Assembly: GCF_000744105.1 (NCBI RefSeq)
Contig: NZ_JQLH01000001.1
Span: 1,116,001-1,180,000, forward strand
DNA length: 64,000 nt
Source of the DNA: Maribacter forsetii DSM 18668
GTDB lineage: Bacteria; Bacteroidota; Bacteroidia; Flavobacteriales; Flavobacteriaceae
Direction: 5' to 3'
Made by a program: the position numbers and the translations under genes. Positions 18,055-27,538 of the stretch are shown piece by piece (the first letter of the stretch is position 1; every line of letters starts with the position of its first letter). The notes under the pieces are model-generated. The model was not told where the DNA came from and did not search any database. It was given only the letters and a program-made list of their open reading frames with translations.

Positions 18055-18249
18055 TAATTTAAAATTTTGATTCTGTCCTAATTTTGACAAGGAAAAATGA
18101 ATTTACTATGTCGTGACTTGTTTCAATTTTAAGATAAAACCTTATTAAACTATTGAGGTAGAAGAGGAATAATAGTAATGTGCTATGTTATTCTAAATAC
18201 ATAGTGTTTACTACAGAATATCACCATTTAAAAGATAATAATCCGTCTG

Positions 18250-19812
18250 CTAATTTTTGGATTTTTTATTCTTTTCATTCACATTTAATTTACCGACAAT
18301 TAATAGCCCTACAATACTGAGTACAATCCAAAATGCATCGATGAAAAGTACTTGATCATACCCTTTTGCGTAGCTTACCCAGATCCAATTACCCGTACAG
18401 AAACCATTTACCAGTGGTATAGTTAAACCTATTAAACTACCGGAAAGCAAGGTGTATTTGTTGGTCAAATAATTGTCCTTTTTAATAATGAAGAAGATGG
18501 TAATCAATAACCAACCAATAAAGTAAAATTTATACAATAAGCTCATCCCCGCAGGGTTAATTACTTGTACCAAAACAAATGAAAGCGCGGTTATTGGGTA
18601 AAGGCTTAAGCATATGGCTAAATAATAACGTACTACTGCCTCGTTGAATTTCTTTTTCTTGGGCGGTACGTTCTTTTTGTTGCGTGCAGTTAACCAAATG
18701 AGTACTCCGCTTAGTATAACAAAGCATCCTATTAAACCAAGTATAAATGATATAATGCGTAATCCGTATCCACCATAATCACCTAAATGAAGCCTATAGA
18801 ATATACCTTTAACGGTATCTAAATACGATGTTTTTTTAGTTGGGTCTTTAACACTGTGAATGCTATTGTCGGCAGCATTGAATATAGTGTAGCCGTATCC
18901 ATTAATTTTATCTTTATAGTCTAAATTTCCGCTTACCGATACATGCATACCTGTATCTCCATAATTGAAAATATGAACCTCATTTACTTTAAACCCTTTC
19001 CAGTTTTCTTTCACCTGTTGTACCAATGCGTTAATGCTAACCGGACTTTTTAAAGGAGTGTTTTGGAACTCAAATTCTGGATGCGTATATTCCAGATCTT
19101 CATATAGCTTGTTATCATCACCATCATATAATGCCAGTGCTGTTGGGGCGATTAAAAGCACTTTTAGCATAAAGAACGTACCGGTTACAGCATAAATAAA
19201 TTGAAAGGGAAAACCGATAACCCCTAAAGCTGTATGCGCATCTGTCCATACCGTTTTCAATTTTGTCATTGGTCTGAATACATAGAAATTAGAAATAATT
19301 TTATCCCAATGAACTACGATACCTGTTATTAAGGCGAAGAGGAAAAAGAAAGCAACGGATCCTGATAAATAATACCCGAAAGGGTGAGGTAGTTGTGCAA
19401 AAAAATGTAGTCTGTATAAAAATTCACCTAATGAATATGAGCTTACATAGTCTGTTGTAGTTTTGTCTTTGGTATTCAGATAGTAAAAAGAACGAGCAGC
19501 TTTTTCTTTCGAAAGCAGGGTGTCTTTAGATGCGCCTAAATTCACTCCGATGTTCTGCTCGTTGTAATAATGTTTTAATTCAATATCTCTACTGTAAAGG
19601 CTTTTTTCGTTAGACATTTCTTGAAATGTCTCATCAAAATTTAGCTGTATTTCTTCTGCTACTTCAACGGTGTGCCCTCGTTCCCAATTTGCGATTTCAT
19701 CTCTAAAGAATGCAAATGAACCGGTAAAGAAAATAACATAAAGGGCAACACTAATAACAATGCCGCTAACCGTATGTAAATGAAATAAAATATTGTAAGT
19801 TCTTTTATTCAT
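18250..19812 (-). CDS. PepSY-associated membrane protein, iron-siderophore reductase-like
   Basis: 520 aa. Four or more membrane helices include the N-terminal one (TVSGIVISVALYVIFFTGSFAFFRDEI) and the PepSY_TM pattern WTDAHTALGVIGFPFQFIYAVTGTFF and FYRLHLGDYGGYGLRIISFILGLIGCFVILSGVLIWL. Conserved histidines in these helices are thought to ligate haem for electron transfer. The extra-cytoplasmic PepSY region lies between about 230 and 330. In siderophore operons such proteins are proposed to reduce ferric siderophores in the periplasm. Its ATG overlaps the stop of the DUF3649-like gene (TAATG), and it is the last gene of the iron operon. Confidence 0.85.
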   Translation of the reverse strand: MNKRTYNILFHLHTVSGIVISVALYVIFFTGSFAFFRDEIANWERGHTVEVAEEIQLNFDETFQEMSNEKSLYSRDIELKHYYNEQNIGVNLGASKDTLLSKEKAARSFYYLNTKDKTTTDYVSSYSLGEFLYRLHFFAQLPHPFGYYLSGSVAFFFLFALITGIVVHWDKIISNFYVFRPMTKLKTVWTDAHTALGVIGFPFQFIYAVTGTFFMLKVLLIAPTALALYDGDDNKLYEDLEYTHPEFEFQNTPLKSPVSINALVQQVKENWKGFKVNEVHIFNYGDTGMHVSVSGNLDYKDKINGYGYTIFNAADNSIHSVKDPTKKTSYLDTVKGIFYRLHLGDYGGYGLRIISFILGLIGCFVILSGVLIWLTARNKKNVPPKKKKFNEAVVRYYLAICLSLYPITALSFVLVQVINPAGMSLLYKFYFIGWLLITIFFIIKKDNYLTNKYTLLSGSLIGLTIPLVNGFCTGNWIWVSYAKGYDQVLFIDAFWIVLSIVGLLIVGKLNVNEKNKKSKN

Positions 19813-20111
19813 TATACAAGTGGATTTAATGCTTTACCATAAAATATTACTATTGCCAAAATGATGGATATAAGTATATAGATACCCCAAATTTTCCATC
19901 CGCTTTTAGCTAAAAACGCCATAATCATTAACCCTATCCAAAGTATCAACGAACTATAGGTACTTGTAATAATTACGTTTACATGGTCAAACCAACTTGC
20001 AATTGCCAAGTGGAAAAGAATAGATACTATAAAGCCACCTATAATTGCGGCGGTAATTTTTGAAAAGCGTGGCCAAAAAGACGGATTCAGGTATTTTGAA
20101 TTAGCGGGCAT
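19812..20111 (-). CDS. DUF3649-like small membrane protein of iron operon
   Basis: 99 aa with three hydrophobic helices (ITAAIIGGFIVSILFHLAIASWF, LILWIGLMIMAFLAKSGW, IYILISIILAIVIFY). The DUF3649 family is encoded next to DUF3325 and PepSY reductases in siderophore-uptake operons of many Gram-negatives, and size and context fit here. Function unknown. It starts 1 nt after the upstream gene's stop. Confidence 0.7.
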   Translation of the reverse strand: MPANSKYLNPSFWPRFSKITAAIIGGFIVSILFHLAIASWFDHVNVIITSTYSSLILWIGLMIMAFLAKSGWKIWGIYILISIILAIVIFYGKALNPLV

Positions 20112-20112
20112 A

Positions 20113-20445
20113 TTAAAAAAATAAAAATTCCATTAGGAATATGAGTACAAAAGTTGGGCTTAGTGTTTTATAGGTCATTAGATGCAAGGGTTGTAAGAGT
20201 ATAATGAGGCTTGCTATGGTCATTAAGATGATGGTAAAAGTAAAAATACCTGAACCCCAACCAAATTGATATATGGTTAGGGAGCAGGCAAACAGCAGCA
20301 AAACATAACCTAAAGAATTTGCTGCTTTACTTTTCTGTTGGCACCAGTTTTCAATATATAAGTGTACAGGTACTTTTTGTCTTTTTGTTGTGGCATAGCC
20401 CAAATAGAAACCTGTAAAGCTTAGTATTAGAATTATGGTAATCAT
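20113..20445 (-). CDS. DUF3325-like small membrane protein of iron operon
   Basis: 110 aa. The N-terminal helix TIILILSFTGFYLGYATTKRQ, then further helices around LGYVLLLFACSLTIYQFGW and FTFTIILMTIASLIILLQP, follow the DUF3325 layout. It is packed between DUF4198 (9 nt upstream) and DUF3649. Such proteins accompany TonB siderophore receptors, and a helper role in siderophore reduction or transport is inferred only from context. Confidence 0.7.
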   Translation of the reverse strand: MITIILILSFTGFYLGYATTKRQKVPVHLYIENWCQQKSKAANSLGYVLLLFACSLTIYQFGWGSGIFTFTIILMTIASLIILLQPLHLMTYKTLSPTFVLIFLMEFLFF

Positions 20446-20454
20446 CTGTTTTAT

Positions 20455-21174
20455 TTAATTGTTAATGCAATACGTAGCACAGTGCCAAACAAATTCATAG
20501 TCCTTGCCATTGTACGTACCAGGAATTCGTTCTTCAAAAGTAGTTTCCATAGTATATTTGGTGTTCCAGGGCAAGGCAAAGCTTACTTCACCATGTTCAT
20601 CTGTCTCTAGGGTTTTGCTCCATAGATCTGAAACGAATATTTTAAATTCATTTTTTGCTAATGGCTTTCCCCTGAATAATACTTGTAGTTTAATTTCATC
20701 ATCTTCGTTTGCCAATTCTTTAATGACTATACCATCTTCATTTAAGGTTTTGGTATCGCTAATTTTATTACCTACCTGAACTTTTGCGGTAGATTGGTAG
20801 TGAGTCTTGAAAATTCCGAAATCCCACTCCGTATAATCCAGAACTTCAATGTTGTCATTGTTTAAAGCAACTGTATATGTTCCATTGGTTTTTGGGGTAA
20901 AGTGAGCTACATAAAAGTTTTCTTTTGGAGAGGTCTTTAAAGCTGATTTTGTACCATCTGGATGAATAAGCCACAAATTGAACTTTGAAACAGAGGGGTA
21001 ATTTTCTCCTTTGACTTTTTCAATGACCCCATGTGTATATTCGCCAAAATAGACCCTAACTTCTTGTTCTTTTTCTAATTTTCCTGTACGGTCTGTTTCA
21101 AGCCATAGGTAATGGGCGAACATTGGCGATACGGTGAATACCAATAAGGCGAGTGTAATGATTATTCTTTTCAT
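20455..21174 (-). CDS. DUF4198 periplasmic protein
   Basis: 239 aa with a clear signal peptide (MKRIIITLALLVFTVSPMFA, cleavage before HYLWLE). The mature start HYLWLETD, with a histidine directly after cleavage, is typical of DUF4198/NikM-like metal-associated proteins. Two Ig-like beta domains follow. It ends with two cysteines (WHCATYCINN). The position between the TonB receptor and the inner-membrane genes suggests a periplasmic role in metal or siderophore handling; the exact role is unknown. Confidence 0.75.
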   Translation of the reverse strand: MKRIIITLALLVFTVSPMFAHYLWLETDRTGKLEKEQEVRVYFGEYTHGVIEKVKGENYPSVSKFNLWLIHPDGTKSALKTSPKENFYVAHFTPKTNGTYTVALNNDNIEVLDYTEWDFGIFKTHYQSTAKVQVGNKISDTKTLNEDGIVIKELANEDDEIKLQVLFRGKPLAKNEFKIFVSDLWSKTLETDEHGEVSFALPWNTKYTMETTFEERIPGTYNGKDYEFVWHCATYCINN

Positions 21175-21189
21175 AATTTTTTATTTTAA

Positions 21190-21220
21190 GGTTACACCCT
21201 CAGTAAAACTGAGGGATAAC
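21190..21220 (-). other. Intercistronic hairpin in the siderophore operon
   Basis: Arms CCCTCAGT and ACTGAGGG pair perfectly around AAA, and flanking GGTTA / TAACC extend the stem. It lies between the receptor gene and DUF4198, with no long T run on the minus strand. It may therefore be an RNA-stability or partial-termination element rather than a full terminator. Confidence 0.6.
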
Positions 21221-21259
21221 CAATTTGAACTAACTCAACAAAAATTGTTTATAATGCCT

Positions 21260-23593
21260 TTAGAAATTATAGGTTACTGTTACCCTACCGTTGATACCGG
21301 GTTCAGACTGCCAGTATAGGTAAGTGGCATAATTTGATCCGGAATACAGGTATTCATCTAACAGGTTATTAACATTAAGTTGCACTCTCAATTTATCATT
21401 GCTCCAAGATAAAGCTCCGTCTAGCCTAAAGTAATCTGGTAATTGAGACTCATTGTCTGCACCCCAAGACCATGTAGATCGGTCTATTTGGTATTGGTAA
21501 CCCAATGACCCACCAAAACCGTGTAATTTAGAGGTGTCAGCGAATTTATAATTTAACCATCCGTTGGTAATGTGTTTGGCATGACCAGCTACACGTAGAC
21601 CAATATTTTCTGGGTCGGTATCATCTGTAATTTCTACGTTCGTATTGGCGTAGTTCAGAATCACATTTAACTCTGGTGTAACCTCACCTTGCAAATCAAA
21701 CTCGATACCTTTTGATTGTATTTCACCTAACTGAATAGAGAAATTCGGATTCTCAGGATCGGTAACCAATACGTTTTGTTTGGTAATTTGGTAGGCACCT
21801 AAAGATGTTCTTAATCTGCCATTGAAAAAGCTCTTTTTTAAACCTCCTTCAATATCATTTGCGTCTACAGGGTCAAAAGCTTCACCGGTGAAACTAACAC
21901 CACTTTGCCCAATGAATGAGCGGTCATAAAGTCCGTACGCGGTTAAGGTTGGTAGTATATCTACACTAAGACCAATACGTGGGGTAACTTTTGAATCTGT
22001 TTCGTCTTTACCTCTAGTGAACAGGTAAGTGTATCGACCTGCAAGTGTTAAGCGGGCTTTGTCATTGAAAAATCCGATTTCATCTTGTAGGTATACAGAA
22101 CGGTTAATGCTGCCATAATTGTAAATATCGTCGCGGTATTGTACAGGAACCGACTTGTTAAAAACAGGCAGTTCGGTATTGCCGTAAACGGGGTTGTAAA
22201 TATTAAAGGGTTGTTCGGTATCGGTAATGGCAAATTGGTTAAAATCTGCCCAGTATTCTTTTTGGCTGTAATCAAACCCTCCAAGTAGCTTATGGGTGAT
22301 ACCACCGGTATTGAATGCTCCGGAAATGTAACTTTGAAAATATTTTCCAACGGATAGTGCATCCCAATTACTAATATACCTTACAGCATCTCCATTTTCT
22401 TCTAAGGACCATACCCAAGTAGAATTTCCTACTTGATCATAGCGTAAAGAACCGAACTTTGTCTCCCAGCTCCAGTCTTTGTTAAAATCATGTTTTATAG
22501 TACCAAAGAAAGTGACTTCTTGAATGTCGGATGCTGGGTAGTTATTATCGGTAAATTTAAAGTCCCTGTCCAAACTACCATAACCATCGTCGTTTGGAGC
22601 AAAAACATATGCGGCACCCATATAGCTTTCTGCCTGCTGTACATTTAGTTCTGCCGTAACGGATGTCTTTTTTGATAGGTTGTAGGTAAGGGCAGGGGCA
22701 AAGCCATAACGTTCGGCATCTTCATTTCCTCTGTGGCTGTCAGATGTTTGGTACATGGCGTTAAAACGATACAATAATTTTCCGTTTTCGGTCGCTTTGC
22801 CTCCAAGGTCCAATGTAGCACGGTAATTGTCAAAACTACCCGCCATAAAAGAAACTTGACGTATGGTTTTTTCAGTTGGTTTTTTGGTTACCACATTATA
22901 GAATCCGCCAGGTTCACCGGCAGACATCATAAAACCTGCAGGTCCTTTTACAAATTCTATTTGGTCTACAAAAGCCATATCTTCAGATAATGGCCCCCAT
23001 GAATCTTGCACGTTAAAACCATTTCTAAAGGCAGGTAATCTAAAACCTCTCATATTTACCCTAGCAAAATTACCCCAATGTTCTAGCATCGTTACACCAG
23101 ACACATTTCTGATTACCCCGTCCATGATACTGGTAGCTTGTTGGTCTTGAAGAAGCTCGCTACTTATGATCTGTATGTTTTGTGGAAGTTTGGCAACCTC
23201 TGTTTTAAGCCGTAATGATGAAGAGGGTGTTTTAACGGCATATTTATTATGATGCCCTTTAACAACAACTTCGTTCAATTGTTCGCTTTTTTCTGGTAAT
23301 GAAACCGTACGTATTTCGGTTATTCTATTCGCAACTACATTCGCTTCAATTTGTTTAGTGTCATGACCCATAATCGAGAATGTTAGGGTATATGAACCGA
23401 CGGCAAGATTTGTGATTTCAAATTTACCCTTGGCATTGGTAGTGGTGCCTAAACTGGTATGAGATATAGTGATATTTACATTTGGTAATGGTTTTTTATT
23501 TTGATCTACTACCAACCCAGACAGGCTTCCAGACTGCGCATACGTACTCATTGAGCAGATTAGTAAGAGTAGTATAGTATAAAGATTCTTCAT
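21260..23593 (-). CDS. TonB-dependent siderophore receptor
   Basis: 777 aa. A signal peptide (MKNLYTILLLLICSMSTYA) is followed by a carboxypeptidase-regulatory-like domain (about 22-105, GSLSGLVVDQNKKPLPNVNITI). A plug domain (about 125-235) carries the siderophore-receptor hallmarks MDGVIRNVSGVT, FVDQIEFVKGPAGFMMSAGEPGG and YNVVTKKPT, and a 22-strand barrel ends in the usual aromatic residue (TVTYNF). It imports a ferric siderophore across the outer membrane using TonB energy. It is the first gene of the iron operon and divergent from an AraC regulator at 23674. Within the family it is closest in motif style to FhuA/FoxA-like hydroxamate receptors, but the ligand cannot be read from sequence. 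Confidence 0.9.
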   Translation of the reverse strand: MKNLYTILLLLICSMSTYAQSGSLSGLVVDQNKKPLPNVNITISHTSLGTTTNAKGKFEITNLAVGSYTLTFSIMGHDTKQIEANVVANRITEIRTVSLPEKSEQLNEVVVKGHHNKYAVKTPSSSLRLKTEVAKLPQNIQIISSELLQDQQATSIMDGVIRNVSGVTMLEHWGNFARVNMRGFRLPAFRNGFNVQDSWGPLSEDMAFVDQIEFVKGPAGFMMSAGEPGGFYNVVTKKPTEKTIRQVSFMAGSFDNYRATLDLGGKATENGKLLYRFNAMYQTSDSHRGNEDAERYGFAPALTYNLSKKTSVTAELNVQQAESYMGAAYVFAPNDDGYGSLDRDFKFTDNNYPASDIQEVTFFGTIKHDFNKDWSWETKFGSLRYDQVGNSTWVWSLEENGDAVRYISNWDALSVGKYFQSYISGAFNTGGITHKLLGGFDYSQKEYWADFNQFAITDTEQPFNIYNPVYGNTELPVFNKSVPVQYRDDIYNYGSINRSVYLQDEIGFFNDKARLTLAGRYTYLFTRGKDETDSKVTPRIGLSVDILPTLTAYGLYDRSFIGQSGVSFTGEAFDPVDANDIEGGLKKSFFNGRLRTSLGAYQITKQNVLVTDPENPNFSIQLGEIQSKGIEFDLQGEVTPELNVILNYANTNVEITDDTDPENIGLRVAGHAKHITNGWLNYKFADTSKLHGFGGSLGYQYQIDRSTWSWGADNESQLPDYFRLDGALSWSNDKLRVQLNVNNLLDEYLYSGSNYATYLYWQSEPGINGRVTVTYNF

Positions 23594-23673
23594 GTATTGT
23601 TTGTTATTTTTAATTAGTCTAAATAAATTTGATGCGAATTTATAACCAAGTCTTGGATAAGAAATGACGTAAA

Positions 23674-24657
23674 ATGGTAAAAAAAAGACGCAATTTTACA
23701 GATGTACAGATTGTTGACTTATCTGAGTCGAAAGACAATTTGTATAGTGAAATTGCAGATTGTACCGAGGTAAATAAAGATGATGATATTGACCACAAGG
23801 TGTATCGCATAAAGGAACGTTATGGTCAGGGTACTATAGATGAAATTCAATTTGAGGATGTCATCATATCAACATTATTTTTAAGGTTGAAAGCAGATAT
23901 AGTCTTAAAGCAAAAACTAACGGTAGACTTTGTGCAACTTACTTTTTTGATCGAAGGGGAGCGTATAGTATCCGTTGCCAATTGTGAGGATATTTTTCTT
24001 GCGAACGGTGATTCCTATATGGCGAATATTAAGTCGTTTCACGGTACATCTAAGATTACAGGTAATAAAACCTATAAAGAAATTAAAGTAAGGTTGTCTG
24101 CCGCATTTTTGTCTAAGCACGGATTTTTTAATGATCTTAAATTGAAGGAGCTTATAGATGATAATTTGGTTGTACCCATTACCAATGAGATGATGGCAAT
24201 TTTAGAATCGTTTGAAAAATTAAATTTTGAAGGCACAGCTAGACTTATTTTTTTAAAGGCAAAGGTTTTTGAAATGTTGGCTATTCAAGTAACGAACTAT
24301 AAAAAAGAGCATCATAAAAATACGCCCCAAAATAAACCTAGTATAAAGAAGCTACTGTGCATACAAAAACTAATTAATGAAAATTTAGGAATCAATTATT
24401 CAGTTGCTAATCTGGCTAAAGAAGTTGGCATGAATAAAACGGTATTAAATAGGGAGTTTTTAAGGGTATTTGGTCTTACAGTTCATGAATATAGTATTGA
24501 TAAAAAAATAGAAAAAGCAAAGTATCTATTGTTAAATACAGATATGCCCATTTACGAAATAGCTGAGCTGATCGGCTATAAGAATGCCACTCATTTTTCT
24601 GCCGCATTCAAGCGTCAAGAAGGCACTTCACCTAAAAAATTTAAAACTAGCGTTTAA
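23674..24657 (+). CDS. AraC-family transcriptional regulator (PchR-like)
   Basis: 327 aa. The C-terminal ~100 residues form the two-HTH AraC domain: INYSVANLAKEVGMNKTVLNREFLRVFGLTVHEY, then DMPIYEIAELIGYKNATHFSAAFKRQEGTSPKKFK. The N-terminal 200 aa form a cupin-like sensor region as in PchR, which binds a ferric siderophore. The gene is divergent from the TonB receptor with only an 80 bp spacer, the standard arrangement for a siderophore-responsive activator of its receptor. Its effector is inferred. Confidence 0.85.
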   Translation: MVKKRRNFTDVQIVDLSESKDNLYSEIADCTEVNKDDDIDHKVYRIKERYGQGTIDEIQFEDVIISTLFLRLKADIVLKQKLTVDFVQLTFLIEGERIVSVANCEDIFLANGDSYMANIKSFHGTSKITGNKTYKEIKVRLSAAFLSKHGFFNDLKLKELIDDNLVVPITNEMMAILESFEKLNFEGTARLIFLKAKVFEMLAIQVTNYKKEHHKNTPQNKPSIKKLLCIQKLINENLGINYSVANLAKEVGMNKTVLNREFLRVFGLTVHEYSIDKKIEKAKYLLLNTDMPIYEIAELIGYKNATHFSAAFKRQEGTSPKKFKTSV

Positions 24658-24677
24658 TTACTGGTAATACTCGTGTG

Positions 24678-25583
24678 TTAGTTGATCAATGAAACACCTA
24701 TACCCAATGTAGTTTGCCTATGGTTATAGTCGATTAAAGTTTCTCCGTATCCATCGAAGAATTGAACATGGCCATTGAAGTTTTTATGAATAGGAAAAGA
24801 CCAGTTCAATTGTAAGCTACCCCTACTTTTATCTCCTAAATTTAAGGAATGTCGGGCAATGGCTCTAAAGCGTTGTCTGCCCCAATCATAAGCAACATCG
24901 GCTTCACCACGCCCTATATAATCGGATATATTCTCGTTATCATCAATCTTACTACCTAGGCGTAACCAAGGTTTCAGCATTACCTGCCAGTTGCCTTTTT
25001 CAAACCCGGCGTGGAGGGCAATACGGTTCCAACTTCTAGAAATAGGGTCTGACTGACCGTTAGATTCATGTATTACCGAAATACCCACCATTTTTGCATC
25101 AAAACCTAGTATGGGGAAATTTATCGGGAAATTGGCAATAATTTCTGGTTTGTAATTAAGTTCACGAAAAGGTCTTGATCGCTCGGTATTATAAATTTGC
25201 CAGTAGGCGGTCTGAGAATAGCCCATCCAAAGGTCCATATGACCGCCTAGCATATTATGAAAAATCTTCGTTTTTAAACTGATCTGAAACTTTGCTTCCA
25301 CAGCATTTAAACTATTGGGATCATCTAAGACTTTATCTGAATTTTCGGCTACGGGAAACTCGTTTGGGTTAGTGGAGTATTTGGCTAGGCTCATATAAAT
25401 GGGCTTGTAAGAGGTAAGTATAAAATTACCACGATGGTGTTCGTCGTCTAGTTCCCATAATTCGGTCAGACTTTTACTATTGTTGAAATACCAATTGTGA
25501 TCATGATCTTCTTGTGAAAAACATTGAGAACCGATACTTGTTATAAAAGCAAATATTAAGATTGTTGTTTTATGTAACATCAA
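24678..25583 (-). CDS. pldA: Outer membrane phospholipase A
   Basis: 301 aa with a signal peptide ending near residue 23. It hydrolyses acyl chains of outer-membrane phospholipids. The OMPLA catalytic triad is conserved: H172 and S174 in HESNGQSDP and N186 in SRSWNR, with the same spacing (14 residues from H to N) as E. coli H142, S144, N156. The C-terminus HVQFFDGYGETLIDYNHRQTTLGIGV also matches the last barrel strands of OMPLA. It is convergent with the AraC gene and single. A role in outer-membrane lipid asymmetry is established for the family. Confidence 0.9.
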   Translation of the reverse strand: MMLHKTTILIFAFITSIGSQCFSQEDHDHNWYFNNSKSLTELWELDDEHHRGNFILTSYKPIYMSLAKYSTNPNEFPVAENSDKVLDDPNSLNAVEAKFQISLKTKIFHNMLGGHMDLWMGYSQTAYWQIYNTERSRPFRELNYKPEIIANFPINFPILGFDAKMVGISVIHESNGQSDPISRSWNRIALHAGFEKGNWQVMLKPWLRLGSKIDDNENISDYIGRGEADVAYDWGRQRFRAIARHSLNLGDKSRGSLQLNWSFPIHKNFNGHVQFFDGYGETLIDYNHRQTTLGIGVSLIN

Positions 25584-25668
25584 TAAATTTTAGAGATGGT
25601 AAAATTATATATTTGGATGCGTATTAGTAAATGTATTCGTATTTTAAGTTAATACAATCGATTTAATT

Positions 25669-26043
25669 ATGAAACCAGCTGAGAATTATATTTTCAATCA
25701 ACCAGAACCTTATAAAAGTATTTTAATGCATTTGCAAATGATGATTGAAACGACTTTGCCAGAGGTTGAACTTAAATTTAAATGGAATATTCCTTGCTTT
25801 TATATTGGTAAATCTCCCATTTGTTATTTGAATGCATCGCACAAAAAGAAGTTTGTTGACATTGCTTTTTGGAACTCGGCACACCTTACAAAACATTTGA
25901 ACGTACTAATTTCTGAAAATAGAAAAGTAGTACGTTCCTTGCGTTATACTACCCTTGAAGATATTGATAACGATATTCTAGTGGATGTTTTACAGGATGC
26001 TTATGCTGTCCGTAAAAACGGATTTTATAAACGAGAAGGCTGA
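25669..26043 (+). CDS. DUF1801 (YdhG-like) protein
   Basis: 124 aa. The DUF1801 core is visible: EPYKSILMHLQMMIETTLPEVELKFKWNIPCFYIGKSPICYL followed by KKKFVDIAFWNSAHL. The family has a small alpha/beta fold related to the iron-chaperone-like Fra/YdhG proteins; its function is poorly defined. A TATATTTG sequence at 25608-25615 fits a Bacteroidetes -7 element about 53 nt upstream of the ATG. Confidence 0.8.
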   Translation: MKPAENYIFNQPEPYKSILMHLQMMIETTLPEVELKFKWNIPCFYIGKSPICYLNASHKKKFVDIAFWNSAHLTKHLNVLISENRKVVRSLRYTTLEDIDNDILVDVLQDAYAVRKNGFYKREG

Positions 26044-26110
26044 TAATTAAACTTTTGATAATTTATAGGGCTAATCTCCGTTAGATAAACTCAACCTTTA
26101 TAATTTTCAC

Positions 26111-26578
26111 ATGAGAAAAATTTTATCAATCACAATGTTATGTATATTTCTGGTTAGCTGTTCAAATGATGAAGATTCTGGAGAAATTGGAATTTCAGAC
26201 CAACCCCTAACTGGAATATTACAAGGCGAGTCTTTTACTTTTGTAGATGGTAAATCTTTTGATACGATTACTTTTGATGATGAAGAGGCTTTAAATATCA
26301 ATCTTACCAATGTAAGTGCTACCTGTGAAGATTTTATAGGTGATTTTGATTTAAGAATTAGTTTTACGGTTCCTGTTGGTGTTGGGGTGTATACGGATAT
26401 CAATATTGTTGATATTAAAAATGATGAAACACCATTTAACAATTTAGATAGAACAGTGGAGATTACTTCTTTAACTGAAACAGAAGTTTCTGGTAAATTA
26501 AAATTGGAGCGTAATTCTAACGACATTGCTGAAGGCAGTAGCTTTGAAGGTTCCTTTACCGTTCCAATTTGTCAATAA
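26111..26578 (+). CDS. Small secreted lipoprotein, unknown
   Basis: 155 aa. The lipoprotein signal peptide MRKILSITMLCIFLVSC ends at Cys17 and is followed by an acidic SNDEDSGE linker, as is usual for surface lipoproteins in Bacteroidetes. The mature part is a small beta domain with two further cysteines (TCEDF and the C-terminal PICQ). No family recognised. Confidence 0.75.
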   Translation: MRKILSITMLCIFLVSCSNDEDSGEIGISDQPLTGILQGESFTFVDGKSFDTITFDDEEALNINLTNVSATCEDFIGDFDLRISFTVPVGVGVYTDINIVDIKNDETPFNNLDRTVEITSLTETEVSGKLKLERNSNDIAEGSSFEGSFTVPICQ

Positions 26579-26598
26579 AAGTTTAATAATAAAAACAG

Positions 26599-26629
26599 AA
26601 AAACCAAGTGTGAGCTACACTTGGTTTTT
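26599..26629. terminator. Bidirectional terminator between convergent genes
   Basis: Thirteen-base perfect arms around the loop GAGCT with A and T runs on the two sides, between the lipoprotein (ending 26578) and kdsA (ending 26637). Confidence 0.9.
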
Positions 26630-26636
26630 TTATGCT

Positions 26637-27455
26637 TTATAGTTCATTAATAGTTGTTCGAATCGCCACCAAATCTGTCAACAGTTTTTTCATTAATCCT
26701 AAATCCAGCATGTTGGCTCCGTCACTTTTTGCATTGGCACAATCAAAATGAGTTTCTATAAAAAGTCCGTCTACACCTGCAGCAACACCTGCACGTGCCA
26801 TAGTACCGATCATAGCTGGTCTACCACCTGTAACACCAGAAGTTTGATTCGGTTGTTGTAACGAATGCGTTACATCTAAAACCACAGGTGCATATTGTTT
26901 CATAGTGGGTACACCTCTAAAATCTACAATCATATCTTGGTAACCGAACATGGTGCCGCGGTCGGTAATAATAGCTTGCTCATTACCAGTTTCGGTAACT
27001 TTATTTACGGCATGTTTCATACTCTCAGGACTCATAAATTGTCCTTTTTTGATGTTGACTGTTTTTCCTGTTTGTGCGGCAGCAACAACTAAATCTGTTT
27101 GGCGAGCTAAGAATGCAGGTATCTGTAATACGTCTACATACTCTGCAGCCATGGCAGCATCTTGTTCTGTATGTATATCTGTTACTGTGGGTACTTTAAA
27201 AGTTTCAGAAACTTTTCTTAGAATTTTTAATGCCATTTCATCTCCAATACCGGTAAATGAATCTAATCTACTACGATTTGCCTTCTTGAAACTTCCTTTA
27301 AATACATAAGGAATTTTAAGCTCGTCGGTAATAGTAATAATATGTTCTGCAATGCGCATCGCCATATCTTCACCTTCAATGGCACATGGTCCTGAAAGTA
27401 GAAAGAAGTTATTACTGTCCGTATGTTTTATTTGGGGTATTAAGGATAGGTTCAT
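26637..27455 (-). CDS. kdsA: 3-deoxy-D-manno-octulosonate 8-phosphate synthase (KDO-8-P synthase)
   Basis: 272 aa from the ATG at 27455 (MNLSLIPQ); the frame can be read seven codons further upstream but that start is not needed. It condenses PEP with arabinose 5-phosphate in lipopolysaccharide core synthesis. Family motifs include FLLSGPCAIEGEDMAM, FKGSFKKANRSRLDSFTG, PTVTDIHTEQDA, INIKKGQFMSPESM and VFDVTHSLQQP-like VLDVTHSLQQPNQTSG. Length is normal. It is convergent with the upstream lipoprotein and divergent from the tandem envelope genes. Confidence 0.95.
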   Translation of the reverse strand: MNLSLIPQIKHTDSNNFFLLSGPCAIEGEDMAMRIAEHIITITDELKIPYVFKGSFKKANRSRLDSFTGIGDEMALKILRKVSETFKVPTVTDIHTEQDAAMAAEYVDVLQIPAFLARQTDLVVAAAQTGKTVNIKKGQFMSPESMKHAVNKVTETGNEQAIITDRGTMFGYQDMIVDFRGVPTMKQYAPVVLDVTHSLQQPNQTSGVTGGRPAMIGTMARAGVAAGVDGLFIETHFDCANAKSDGANMLDLGLMKKLLTDLVAIRTTINEL

Positions 27456-27538
27456 TCGTCGAATATTTTTAAACAAAGATACTATTTTAAGAAGCTTACT
27501 GTTCTATTAAGATAAGATTGTCGAAACCCCAAATCGAA

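Noticed and set aside
26107..26526. 139-codon frame antisense to the small lipoprotein
   Set aside because: The plus-strand lipoprotein has a signal peptide with a lipobox; the antisense frame shows Ser/Val-rich shadow composition and no start signals.
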